Source: Nitrososphaerota archaeon
GTDB lineage: Archaea > Thermoproteota > Nitrososphaeria > Nitrososphaerales > Gagatemarchaeaceae
NCBI GenBank assembly: GCA_029785615.1
Contig: JAFLZH010000001.1
Coordinates: 250,629-314,628, forward strand
DNA: 64,000 bases
Direction of reading: 5' to 3'
The notes under the pieces are model-generated. The model had not been told where the DNA came from and ran no database searches. It saw nothing but the letters and a program-made list of their open reading frames with translations. Each line of letters opens with the position of its first letter. The first letter of the stretch is position 1. Both the position numbers and the translations under genes were made by a program. Positions 26,244 through 33,984 of this stretch are shown one piece after another.

Positions 26244-27020
26244 CTACTTCCCCTTGAATACTGGCTTCCTCTTCTCCATGAACGCCTTCATCCCTTCCTT
26301 GGCGTCTTCGGACGCGAAGAGGAGGTAGAACAGTTGGCGTTCAAAGTCCAGGCCGTCGCTCAGCCCCATCTCGAAGGCCTTGTTGACGGCCATCTTAGCG
26401 AGCTTCACCGACACGGGGGACTTCGACGCGATCTCGGTGGCGACCTTCTTCGCCTCTTCCAGGTATGCCTCCTTGGGGACCACCCTGCTCACCAACCCCA
26501 GTGCCTTCGCCTCGTCCGCCCCTATCCTCGTCCCCGTGAGGATCATGTCCATGGCCTTGTACTTCCCCACGGCCCTGGTCAGCCTCTGGGTACCGCCGCC
26601 CCCAGGCATCACTCCGATGTTTATCTCTGGCTGCCCGAGCTGGGTAGTCTCCGACGCTATCAGCACGTCCAGGCTCATGGCGAGCTCGAGCCCGCCCCCA
26701 AGGACGAAACCGCTCAGCGCGCCGACGACGGGCTTCGGATACCTCCCCAACCTGTCCCAGAGGGGGAAGAAGTGGCCTGACATCGACATCTGGACCGCCG
26801 ACATGTCGGCCATCTCCTTGATGTCCGCTCCGGCGGAGAACGCCCTCTCGCTCCCTGTTATCACGAGGCACCTGACCTCCTCGTCAGACTCGAAAGCCGC
26901 CAGGGCTGAGATAAGCTCGTGGACTAGCTTGTTGCTCAGTGCGTTCAGCGCCTCCGGTCTGTTGATTGTTATGATACCAAGCGGGCCCTCTCTCGACGCC
27001 GACAGAGTCTCGTAGCTCAT
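26244..27020 (-). CDS. enoyl-CoA hydratase
   Basis: A 258-aa crotonase with both hydratase glutamates: LGGGLELAMSLDV and QLGQPEINIGVMPGGGG. It hydrates trans-2-enoyl-CoA. The open frame reaches 27203, but ATG 27020 is 27 nt from a GTTAATACA box (27044-27052) and starts at the family N-terminus MSYETL. First gene of a run with the PaaG-like and thiolase genes. Confidence 0.93.
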   Translation of the reverse strand: MSYETLSASREGPLGIITINRPEALNALSNKLVHELISALAAFESDEEVRCLVITGSERAFSAGADIKEMADMSAVQMSMSGHFFPLWDRLGRYPKPVVGALSGFVLGGGLELAMSLDVLIASETTQLGQPEINIGVMPGGGGTQRLTRAVGKYKAMDMILTGTRIGADEAKALGLVSRVVPKEAYLEEAKKVATEIASKSPVSVKLAKMAVNKAFEMGLSDGLDFERQLFYLLFASEDAKEGMKAFMEKRKPVFKGK

Positions 27021-27135
27021 GCCGTCGAGGCCGCCTCCGGTTTGTATTAACTCCTGCGAAGCGGCTGAAAATGCCGGGGGTGGCACGTCGGCACCACGTG
27101 CTGGCGCGCCAACTTGTACGGAAGAAGCAGGCCTT

Positions 27136-27342
27136 CTACTGGCCCGCAGCCCCGGGGGCGCTAGGGGCGGCAGAGCCGCTCTTCTTGCCTCCGAGGAAGG
27201 CACCTGCGAAGACGACGATGACCGTCAGCAGCCACAGGGCCGTCGTGGTCATGTCGTACACGTTGTCGAGGTCGACCGCCACGTTGACGATCAGCCCGAC
27301 CAGGGCCAGGATACCGCCTATGATTACCAGGTTCCTGTTCAT
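27136..27342 (-). CDS. small two-TM membrane protein
   Basis: A 68-aa protein with two hydrophobic helices (LVIIGGILALVGLIVNVAV and TTTALWLLTVIVVFAGAFL) and a Gly/Ser/Pro/Ala tail. Function unknown. ATG 27342 or in-frame TTG 27351 are both compatible with the TCTAAATATC box at 27371-27380. Confidence 0.65.
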   Translation of the reverse strand: MNRNLVIIGGILALVGLIVNVAVDLDNVYDMTTTALWLLTVIVVFAGAFLGGKKSGSAAPSAPGAAGQ

Positions 27343-27434
27343 GGTATTCAAAGCTCAAGGCCCCTGCCATGATATTTAGACGTTTCAATCTGGGTCCCGG
27401 TACCCGTTAAATGGGGGGCTGCCCGCCGGGGCCC

Positions 27435-27839
27435 GTGACAGTGTGGCACGAACAGAGGCTCCGCGTCAGGTACGAAGAGACTGACACCATGGGCGTCGTC
27501 TACTACGGGAAGTACCTGACTTGGTTTGAAGTGGGCCGGGTCGGGCTTCTCCGGGACCACGGTCTGGGGTACAAGGAATGGGTCCGGCGCGGCATGGAGT
27601 TCCCGGTCGTGCAGGCCCACGTTGACTACAAGGCCCCCGCCCGCTTCGACGACGAGATACTCGTGAAGACGAAGGTCGCCTCGATCGGCAACAGCAGCAT
27701 AAGGTTCGAGAACGAGGTCTACAAGATCCCCGAGGGGTTGCTCCTTGCCACGGGGCACACCGTCCAGGTGCTCACGGACAGGGAGGGGGTGAAAATCCCC
27801 TTCCCGCCCGAGCTGAAGGAAAGGCTCACTTCGACTTAG
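27435..27839 (+). CDS. acyl-CoA thioesterase (YbgC / 4-hydroxybenzoyl-CoA type)
   Basis: A 134-aa hotdog-fold thioesterase with the signature RYEETDTMGVVYYGKYLTWF, including the catalytic Asp. It hydrolyses acyl- or aryl-CoA. The frame starts at 27411, but that ATG lies inside the GTTAAAT box; GTG 27435 is 29 nt downstream and gives the family N-terminus. Its 3' end overlaps the convergent dehydrogenase by 14 bp. Confidence 0.9.
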   Translation: MTVWHEQRLRVRYEETDTMGVVYYGKYLTWFEVGRVGLLRDHGLGYKEWVRRGMEFPVVQAHVDYKAPARFDDEILVKTKVASIGNSSIRFENEVYKIPEGLLLATGHTVQVLTDREGVKIPFPPELKERLTST

Positions 27840-28719
27840 TCGCGCTGGGGGAGCCCCACTCGTAGAACCCCCTGCCGCTCTTCCTACCGACCAGGCCGGC
27901 CCTCACCATCTCCTTCATGAGTGGGCTCGGGCGATACTTCGAGTCCTCGAACTCGTTCATGAACACCTGCATGATGTTCAGTGTCGTGTCGAGGCCGACG
28001 TAGTCCAGCAGCTGGAGGGGACCCATGGGCCAGTTGAGGCCCAGCTTGACGGCCTTGTCGATGTCCTCCGGCGCCGCGACGCCCTCCTGGACGAGGAAAA
28101 TTGCCTCGTTCAGCGCGGGGACGAGTATCCTGTTCACGATGAACCCCGGCGAGTCCTTCTTGCAGAGTACAGTCTCCTTCCCCAGCCTGACCGAGGCGTC
28201 CTTCACCTGGCTCACCGTCCGGTCTGACGTCTTGTTCCCCCTGATTATCTCGACGAGCGGCATCAACTGCGGCGGGTTGAAGAAGTGCATCCCACAGACG
28301 TTCTCCGGCTTCTTCGTCGCCGAGCCGAGGAGGGTGATGCTGATGGAGGAGGTGTTGGACGCTAGTATCGTGTCCTCTCCCGCCAGCTGGGCGAGCCTCC
28401 TGTACAGGTCGAGCTTGAGCTTGGGGTCCTCGGTGGCCGCCTCCATCACCAGGCTGCTCCCCTTCACCGCCTCCGCGAGGTCGAGGGTGGGGTGGATCCT
28501 CCCCAGCGCTGCCTCCCCCTCATCCTTGGAGAGCTTCCCCTTCTCCACAAACTTGCCTATGGAGTCCCCGATCATCTTCATCCCACGGTCCAGGTAGCTC
28601 CGCTCGACGTCGAGGATCGAGACTTCGAACTTCCCCACCTGAGACGCGACCTGGGCTATTCCGTGGCCCATGAGGCCCGCACCCAGCACAGTCACCTTGT
28701 TTCCGCTATCCATGCTCAC
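27826..28719 (-). CDS. 3-hydroxyacyl-CoA dehydrogenase (3-hydroxybutyryl-CoA type)
   Basis: A 297-aa enzyme. It has an N-terminal NAD motif VTVLGAGLMGHGIAQVAS, catalytic His in CGMHFFNPP, LVEIIRGNKT, and a C-terminal domain with NWPMGPLQLLDYVGLD. It oxidises 3-hydroxyacyl-CoA in beta-oxidation or PaaH-type reactions. GTG 28719 or ATG 28713 both fit the AGATTAATCT box (28739-28747). It lacks a crotonase fusion. Confidence 0.95.
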   Translation of the reverse strand: MSMDSGNKVTVLGAGLMGHGIAQVASQVGKFEVSILDVERSYLDRGMKMIGDSIGKFVEKGKLSKDEGEAALGRIHPTLDLAEAVKGSSLVMEAATEDPKLKLDLYRRLAQLAGEDTILASNTSSISITLLGSATKKPENVCGMHFFNPPQLMPLVEIIRGNKTSDRTVSQVKDASVRLGKETVLCKKDSPGFIVNRILVPALNEAIFLVQEGVAAPEDIDKAVKLGLNWPMGPLQLLDYVGLDTTLNIMQVFMNEFEDSKYRPSPLMKEMVRAGLVGRKSGRGFYEWGSPSATKSK

Positions 28720-28739
28720 CCGGGCCGCCGCAGAGCAGA

Positions 28740-29609
28740 TTAATCTTTGGCTGCCTTCCTTTCAAAGAGGATGTTGGAGAAGTGCCGCTCGAACCCGGCG
28801 GTCCTCAGGCAATGGACTAACGGAGACCCCTGCGGCACGAACACCCAGCGTTCGGACGCATCCTTCCTCCTCCCCAGGACGCACCTGACGAGGCGGACCG
28901 CGTCTCTCGGCTCCCCTCCGATGAACCCTATCTGCTCCCAGACGCCCCTCCCCTCCCCCCCGGCCTTCGTGACCGCGACCGCACCCCCAAGCCTCCACAC
29001 CGAGCCTTCGTCCACAAGCCTTCTGAGAACCTCGGGGGTGATCATCGCCGCCCCCCAGTTGTGCCAGAAGACCCCGTGCCCGAGCTTGAACTCGGCCGAG
29101 CCGCGCACCAAGCCCATGATCTCGTCGAGGCCGCCCGGGCGGACCCTGGTCGCCCCTCCCCTAGAGAGCGGACCCTTCGATGGCTCGTAGATGCTGAAGC
29201 GCGCCACCTCTGCGAACCCGATGCGCGCTATCTGCCTGTGCGCCGTCTTGTTACGGGATCCGCTGGTCAGCCTGAACGTCCCGATTCCCATCCCCCTGGC
29301 GACCTTCATGGAGTTCTCTCCCAGCATCGTCGCCAGCCCCTTCCCGCGGTGGGCGGGGTGCACCCTCGCTCCCTCGAACCACGCCGACCCGTCCTCCATG
29401 AACCTCAGCCTGTTCATCCCCACGGGGACGCCGTCCGCCTCCACCACGAACACCCTGTTGACCCTGTCCCTGATCCACTCATCCCAGACCCCTGGGATGT
29501 AGTCGTGACCTCCCCACACACCCTTGATGAAGCTCATGAGCGGCTCCTTGTCTGACGGCTCGGCTGGGCGGACCAGAGGCCCCATGGCGGTGCGGCCCGC
29601 CATCTGCAT
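28740..29609 (-). CDS. GNAT family N-acetyltransferase (long, 289 aa)
   Basis: An N-terminal GNAT domain has ARVHPAHRGKGLATMLGEN (acetyl-CoA loop) and NKTAHRQIARIGF. A C-terminal region of about 120 residues (EIMGLVRGSAEFKLGHGVFW and beyond) looks like a second, degenerate acyltransferase half. The substrate is unknown. ATG 29609 has an A/T box at about 29622-29635. Confidence 0.83.
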   Translation of the reverse strand: MQMAGRTAMGPLVRPAEPSDKEPLMSFIKGVWGGHDYIPGVWDEWIRDRVNRVFVVEADGVPVGMNRLRFMEDGSAWFEGARVHPAHRGKGLATMLGENSMKVARGMGIGTFRLTSGSRNKTAHRQIARIGFAEVARFSIYEPSKGPLSRGGATRVRPGGLDEIMGLVRGSAEFKLGHGVFWHNWGAAMITPEVLRRLVDEGSVWRLGGAVAVTKAGGEGRGVWEQIGFIGGEPRDAVRLVRCVLGRRKDASERWVFVPQGSPLVHCLRTAGFERHFSNILFERKAAKD

Positions 29610-29664
29610 ATGAACCCGCGCCCGCTAAAGGATAAGAAGAGTGCCGCTGGGCGCGGAGAACTGG

Positions 29665-29762
29665 GCCGGGTTGGCAGAGTGGTTATTGCGCGGGCCTTGA
29701 GACCTCAGCAAGCAAGCCCGTGACCGTCATAGGTCGCGTAGGTCCGAATCCTACACCCGGCG
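29665..29762 (+). tRNA. tRNA-Ser(UGA) with a 13-nt intron
   Basis: Acceptor stem GCCGGGT (29665-29671) pairs with ACCCGGC (29755-29761), and G29762 is the Ser-type discriminator. The D stem is GCA/TGC. Anticodon stem CGGGC/GCCCG (29691-29695, 29716-29720) encloses 20 nt, 13 more than a normal loop. Anticodon UGA is at 29698-29700, with the intron about 29702-29714 (canonical 37/38 site). The long variable arm GACC/GGTC shows a class II tRNA, and the T arm is GTAGG/CCTAC. No CCA is encoded. Confidence 0.88.
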
Positions 29763-30094
29763 CCTATCCTGTATTCCTCCGCCTCTGGGCTGTCCCCTGA
29801 ACGTTCTCTTCAGGTCTTCGAAGCGGACCTTCCCACAGCTTCCCTCAGGTACCCTTGGCGCGTCCACGTCTGCCACGAAGACCCCCGGACGCACCCTGTT
29901 TAATCGCCGAAAATGACGTCGCAACAGCTGCTCCCGATGGCCAAGGAGACCTCCGAGTCTGCGATCATGCCTAGAGAGGAGACGGCCATGGGGCCCCCAC
30001 CCTCCTTCCAGGCTCACGGACTTTACAGGCGCCGCTTCTGGGGTCCTCACTCCCCGCCGCCATGCAGCTGCCGACGACGCCCTGGGCTGGAGGT
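29763..30094. other. 332-bp stretch without a convincing gene
   Basis: It lies between the tRNA and the convergent four-CBS gene. An A/T box (GTTTAATC, about 29898-29905) is present, but the nearest ATG (29913) is too close for leaderless use, and the frame from it runs antisense through the CBS gene with atypical composition. No RNA gene was recognised. Confidence 0.5.
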
Positions 30095-30910
30095 TCAGGT
30101 CCATTGGATCCAGTCGACCCGCGGGGCCCTCGGCCTGTTGGCGTTGGCGAAGGCTTCGACGAGGTCCCTGGCCGTCACCACGCCGACCCCTTCTCCGTCG
30201 AGAGACAGAGGCAGGCGCTTGAACTTGTGGGCGGCCATCAGCTGTGCCGCTTCACGGCCGAGGGTGCCGGGTTCAGCCATGACCAGGGGGCGGGTGGCGA
30301 CGTCCGCCAGGGGGGTGTCGAGCCTCCTCCGCCGTGCGAGTACCCTTCTGACCAGGTCCCTCTCAGTGAATATCCCGGTCCACTTGCCGTCTTCGGAGAG
30401 CAGGACGCTCCCCACCTTCCTCTGGTCCATCAGCGCGACCACCGCGTCGACTGGGGTCTCGGCCGTCGCAGTGACGACGTTGGTGGAGATCACCTTCAGT
30501 ATCGAGAAGTCCCTTCCGACGTCCTTGATCACCCTGACCAGATCGGTGGGTGTGACTATCCCAACCAGAGCGGCCCCATCGAAGACCATGAGCCTGCTCT
30601 TCTTGGTGACCATGGCGTCGGCCACCTCCTCGAGGGTGCTGGCCGACTCGATCGACGGGAACCTGGGCGACGCGACCTCGGAGATCACCGTGGCCTGCGG
30701 GTCCTTACCTCTTGCCAGGACCCTGCTCAGGAGGTCCCTCTCGGTGAACACGCCGCAGGGGCCGAGGTTGTCCAGGACCACGACGCTGCCGATGTCGTGC
30801 TCGTCCATGGCGCGCACGGCCTTCTCGACCTTCGACTCCTGATAGACAGTGATGACACCGGTTCCCATGAAGTCCTTCGCAAGCGGTCCGGCGTGCTTTT
30901 GCGACATCAC
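30095..30910 (-). CDS. four-CBS-domain protein
   Basis: A 271-aa protein made of four CBS motifs in two tandem pairs, about 10-65, 75-125, 145-195 and 205-260. Each has the V(T/V)TERDLL or related FTERDLVRRVLARRR helix. CBS pairs usually bind adenine nucleotides and act as energy sensors; no effector domain is attached. ATG 30907 or GTG 30910 follow a TTTAATA box (30941-30947) by about 35 nt. Confidence 0.88.
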   Translation of the reverse strand: MMSQKHAGPLAKDFMGTGVITVYQESKVEKAVRAMDEHDIGSVVVLDNLGPCGVFTERDLLSRVLARGKDPQATVISEVASPRFPSIESASTLEEVADAMVTKKSRLMVFDGAALVGIVTPTDLVRVIKDVGRDFSILKVISTNVVTATAETPVDAVVALMDQRKVGSVLLSEDGKWTGIFTERDLVRRVLARRRRLDTPLADVATRPLVMAEPGTLGREAAQLMAAHKFKRLPLSLDGEGVGVVTARDLVEAFANANRPRAPRVDWIQWT

Positions 30911-31095
30911 ATCCCATTTTCCGATTCGGCGGTTTCAGCATATTAAACTGGGGTTACGATTCCCAACGTTGAGAAACCGGAGAGGGGAGCCTAAACGAAC
31001 TGAGGCTCACGCCTCCGCGGGCGACCGCTGGCTGACCCATCGACCAGGGACCGAGGGTTCTCTTTATCACGGCGGCCCAGGGCACCTCCGGGGAG

Positions 31096-31797
31096 ATGTC
31101 CGGCCCAGAACGTCCCGCACGCCCTATCACCGGGGCGGACCTGGCCCGCCTGATCGACCATACCGCGCTGAAACCGACAACCACGGCCGCCGACATAGAC
31201 GTCCTCTGCTCGGAGGCGATCCGCTACGGGTTCTGGAGCGTTTGCGTCAGTCCGGTCTACGTCGGTCGCGCCGCGCTGAGGCTCCGGGGGAGCGGCAGCC
31301 GCATATCAGCCGTGGTCAGTTTCCCTCACGGCACGAGCACGACAGAGGTGAAGCTGGCGGAGGCGAGGAGGGCGATCGAAGACGGAGCCCGAGAGATCGA
31401 CATGGTCTGCAACATAGGGGCGCTGAAGTCGGGGGACGACGGGCTGTTCTCCAGCGACATCGGGGAACTCTCCGCCCTCTGCCGGGGGAGGGGTGCCCTC
31501 CTCAAGGTGATTCTGGAGTGCTGCTACCTGGACGAAGGCGAGAAGGTCAGGGGGGCGCTGCTGGCGGAGGGGGCGGGGGCCGACTTCGTCAAGACGTCCA
31601 CGGGGTTCGGGTCCGGGGGCGCGACGAGGGAGGACGTCGCCCTGCTGAGGAAGACAGTCTCCGGGAGGGTGAAGGTGAAGGCCGCCGGAGGCATAGGGAC
31701 CGCCGAGAAGGCCCTCGAGATGCTGAACGCGGGCGCCGACAGGCTCGGGACCAGCTCGGGGGTAAAGATCATGGAGAGCTTCGGCGGGCTGGGCTAG
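31096..31797 (+). CDS. deoC: deoxyribose-phosphate aldolase
   Basis: A 233-aa DeoC. The Schiff-base lysine is in VKTSTGFGSGGAT, the second lysine in VKVKAAGGIGTAEKAL, and the acid/base Asp region in AREIDMVCNIGALKSG. It interconverts 2-deoxyribose 5-phosphate with acetaldehyde and glyceraldehyde 3-phosphate. ATG 31096 is 30 nt from a CTTTATC box. It overlaps the convergent ATPase gene by 4 bp. Confidence 0.95.
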   Translation: MSGPERPARPITGADLARLIDHTALKPTTTAADIDVLCSEAIRYGFWSVCVSPVYVGRAALRLRGSGSRISAVVSFPHGTSTTEVKLAEARRAIEDGAREIDMVCNIGALKSGDDGLFSSDIGELSALCRGRGALLKVILECCYLDEGEKVRGALLAEGAGADFVKTSTGFGSGGATREDVALLRKTVSGRVKVKAAGGIGTAEKALEMLNAGADRLGTSSGVKIMESFGGLG

Positions 31798-33380
31798 AAG
31801 ACCAGCTCTCTCCCGCTCCGGCCGTCGATGGTTACTTGCCTGCGCTTCCTTCGCACCACCAGCTCGACCCTGAACACGGGGTAGAGGAATGGCTCGAAGC
31901 TGTCGACGTCGGCGCCGTCCCACAAACCCTTGACCGCATCCCTCACGTCCGACTCCTTGATCTTCGGCTGCACCACCCTCGCCTTCGTGATGTCTACGGG
32001 CGCGAGCTCCAGGGGGGTGGTCGCGGACGGGACCGGAGGGAGGTCGGTGAGTCGCCTGTACAGCTTCCTTTCCCTCACCTCCGCGGTCCTCACCAGCCTC
32101 TTCCCATTGAGGAGGGTGAGGGCCCTCGATACCGTCCCCCTGGACTCCCCGAGCTCGCTCGCCACGTCGATGGCACTGGTGTCGCTGTCGGGGCTCAGCT
32201 CCCTGAGGATCTCGACCTGTAGGGTGGACAGGCCGAGGAGCTTCTCGAACCCCCTCGTCACCTCGAGGCCCCTGTCCACCAGGACGAGCTTCCCGGAAGC
32301 GCCGTCCAGGTATGTGTACGCCGTCTCGAACCTGCGCTTCAGCAGCCCGCGCCTGAGCCTCACGCCCAGCTGGACCAGCGTCCTGAACTGAGGGGTCACC
32401 TCGGTGACCGTCTCCTTCGGGCCGAATATACCGAAGCTCCGCTCCCTCTTCACCAGGACGGGGAGGTCGTCGACCCTGATCGACGGGTCCAGGCCCAGCA
32501 CCCCGCCGCCTCCGGGAGCGCCGCCGGCCTCTTCGCCCCTGGCCGGGACGGGGGTCCCCCCCGGCCTGAAGTATGCCTTCGCCGCCCTCCTGGCCAGCGA
32601 GGGCGTCACTCCGCCTGCCCTGGTGACCCGATGTTTGACCGAGACGAGCGACGGGACCGATGAGAGTCCCCCCATGGCGAAGAACTGGCCGGTCTTCAGC
32701 GACGTGAGCCCCCTCGGCAGCCCCTTGCCGGGGAAGAACTGGGCGACCGACTGGAGGTCGTTCTGGATTATGAGCTTCCCGATCAGCTGATTGCCGCACT
32801 GGCTGAGCACGTTCTTGTCTACCAGGGACGGACGCTGGGAGCAGACCATCAGCCCGAGCCCCCTCTTCCTCCCTCTCCTGGCGACCTCGGCGAATATCGG
32901 GACGCGCTCCCCGATCTGCGGGATGAACTTGTCCGCCTCTTCCACCACCACGAGGTAGGGGGTTCTCCTCTCCGTGAGCGTCTTGTAGAGCTCCCCCATG
33001 AACCTGGCGACCTTCTCCTTCGCGTCAGGGATGTCGGAGACATCGAGGATGAGCGGCGAGATGTCCGGGGCCTGCCTCGCCAGGTCCTCCAGGTCGAGCC
33101 CCTCCCATGAGAGGTCGCACCCGCTTTCCTCCCCGACCCAGATGGCTTCGAACTTCTCCTTCAGCCCCGTGTGCTCCCCTTCGGTGTCGACCACCGCGAA
33201 CGGGACGCCGTTCCTGCAGAGCTCCTCGCAGATCACGCCGACGGCGTAGCTCTTCCCGCTCCCGCTGCTCCCCAGGACGCAGGTCCGGCCGGTGGCCACG
33301 ACGTTGGCGTCGACCGAGAACGCGCCGTCGGCCTTGGTCCCGATGTCCAGCAGCGCCTGCCCGCCATCCGACTCAGACAA
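31794..33380 (-). CDS. HerA-like ATPase (DUF87) with C-terminal winged helix
   Basis: About 528 aa. The FtsK/HerA ATPase core has Walker A VLGSSGSGKSYAVG and Walker B LVVVEEADKFIPQ, followed by CSQRPSLVDKNVL (sensor region). A middle basic region precedes a helix-turn-helix segment (STLQVEILRELS, then ELGESRGTVSRALTLLNGKR). It could pump or remodel DNA; no NurA nuclease gene is adjacent. The frame is open to 33518, but TTG 33380 follows the AATTTTA box (33411-33417) and precedes conserved sequence. Confidence 0.87.
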   Translation of the reverse strand: MSESDGGQALLDIGTKADGAFSVDANVVATGRTCVLGSSGSGKSYAVGVICEELCRNGVPFAVVDTEGEHTGLKEKFEAIWVGEESGCDLSWEGLDLEDLARQAPDISPLILDVSDIPDAKEKVARFMGELYKTLTERRTPYLVVVEEADKFIPQIGERVPIFAEVARRGRKRGLGLMVCSQRPSLVDKNVLSQCGNQLIGKLIIQNDLQSVAQFFPGKGLPRGLTSLKTGQFFAMGGLSSVPSLVSVKHRVTRAGGVTPSLARRAAKAYFRPGGTPVPARGEEAGGAPGGGGVLGLDPSIRVDDLPVLVKRERSFGIFGPKETVTEVTPQFRTLVQLGVRLRRGLLKRRFETAYTYLDGASGKLVLVDRGLEVTRGFEKLLGLSTLQVEILRELSPDSDTSAIDVASELGESRGTVSRALTLLNGKRLVRTAEVRERKLYRRLTDLPPVPSATTPLELAPVDITKARVVQPKIKESDVRDAVKGLWDGADVDSFEPFLYPVFRVELVVRRKRRQVTIDGRSGRELVF

Positions 33381-33410
33381 GTCTTCCCCTGGGGCCCCCC
33401 TCCCCGCGCG

Positions 33411-33417
33411 TAAAATT
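33411..33417 (-). promoter_or_regulatory. TATA-like box for the HerA-like ATPase
   Basis: AATTTTA on the minus strand, centred 34 nt from TTG 33380, which would leave a short leader of 6-8 nt. A separate box for the opposite strand lies at 33451-33458. Confidence 0.45.
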
Positions 33418-33479
33418 GTTGCCGGATGAGGGACGCCCCGGCCGTAAACGCTTTTATTGCAAACAGCCCCCAGAGTCTC

Positions 33480-33512
33480 ATGTCTCCTTACGCGCCGTCC
33501 CACCGGAGCTGA
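33480..33512 (+). CDS. leaderless mini-ORF upstream of the PaaI thioesterase (10 codons)
   Basis: ATG 33480 lies 25-26 nt after the CTTTTATT box (33451-33458), the leaderless position. It encodes MSPYAPSHRS and stops at 33510-33512, 4 nt before the main ATG at 33517. The peptide matches nothing recognised. Same layout as the mini-ORFs before malic enzyme, PPDK and the aminotransferase. Confidence 0.42.
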   Translation: MSPYAPSHRS

Positions 33513-33516
33513 GCGC

Positions 33517-33981
33517 ATGGTTGACTACCTTCAAGACACCTACGCACCGAACGGGGTCTGTTTCGGGTGCGGCCCCAAGAACGAGCTTGGACTCAGGCTG
33601 AAGAGCGCCCCCTCCGGGGAGTCAGTGGTCGCGGACTGGACCCCCAGAAAGGAGCACACGGCCTTCGAGGGCTACGGCAGCGGCGGGATCATCTCAGTGC
33701 TCATGGACTGCCACGGCAACTGGGCTGCCGCCTACGCTTTGATGAAAGCCAGGATGCTTCCAGCCCCGCCTGGGACCGTGACGGCCGAGTACACCGTGAG
33801 GTTCCTAAAGCCCAGCCCCATAGACAAGCCCTGGCACCTTGCCGCCCGGGCGACAAAGGTCGAGGGGGACAGAGCCTACGTCTCCGGGGAGCTGGAGGTC
33901 GGCGGCGCGGTCACCGCCACCATGACGGGTCTCTTCGTCGCTGTCAGGGAGGGGCACCCGGCCTTCGGCCGCTGGCGCTAG
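33517..33981 (+). CDS. PaaI/YigI-type hotdog thioesterase
   Basis: A 154-aa hotdog protein with CFGCGPKNELGLRLKS at the N-terminus and FEGYGSGGIISVLMDCHGNW, the PaaI-like motif where Gly-Gly precedes the catalytic acidic residue. It probably hydrolyses acyl- or aryl-CoA. It starts 60 nt after its promoter, with a mini-ORF between. The amidase gene follows 3 nt after its stop, so both are likely cotranscribed. Confidence 0.85.
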   Translation: MVDYLQDTYAPNGVCFGCGPKNELGLRLKSAPSGESVVADWTPRKEHTAFEGYGSGGIISVLMDCHGNWAAAYALMKARMLPAPPGTVTAEYTVRFLKPSPIDKPWHLAARATKVEGDRAYVSGELEVGGAVTATMTGLFVAVREGHPAFGRWR

Positions 33982-33984
33982 GGG

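Noticed and set aside
29751..30104. 117-codon minus-strand frame beside the tRNA
   Set aside because: Overlaps the tRNA 3' end and the CBS gene region, is Arg-rich as random GC-rich sequence is, and has no promoter.
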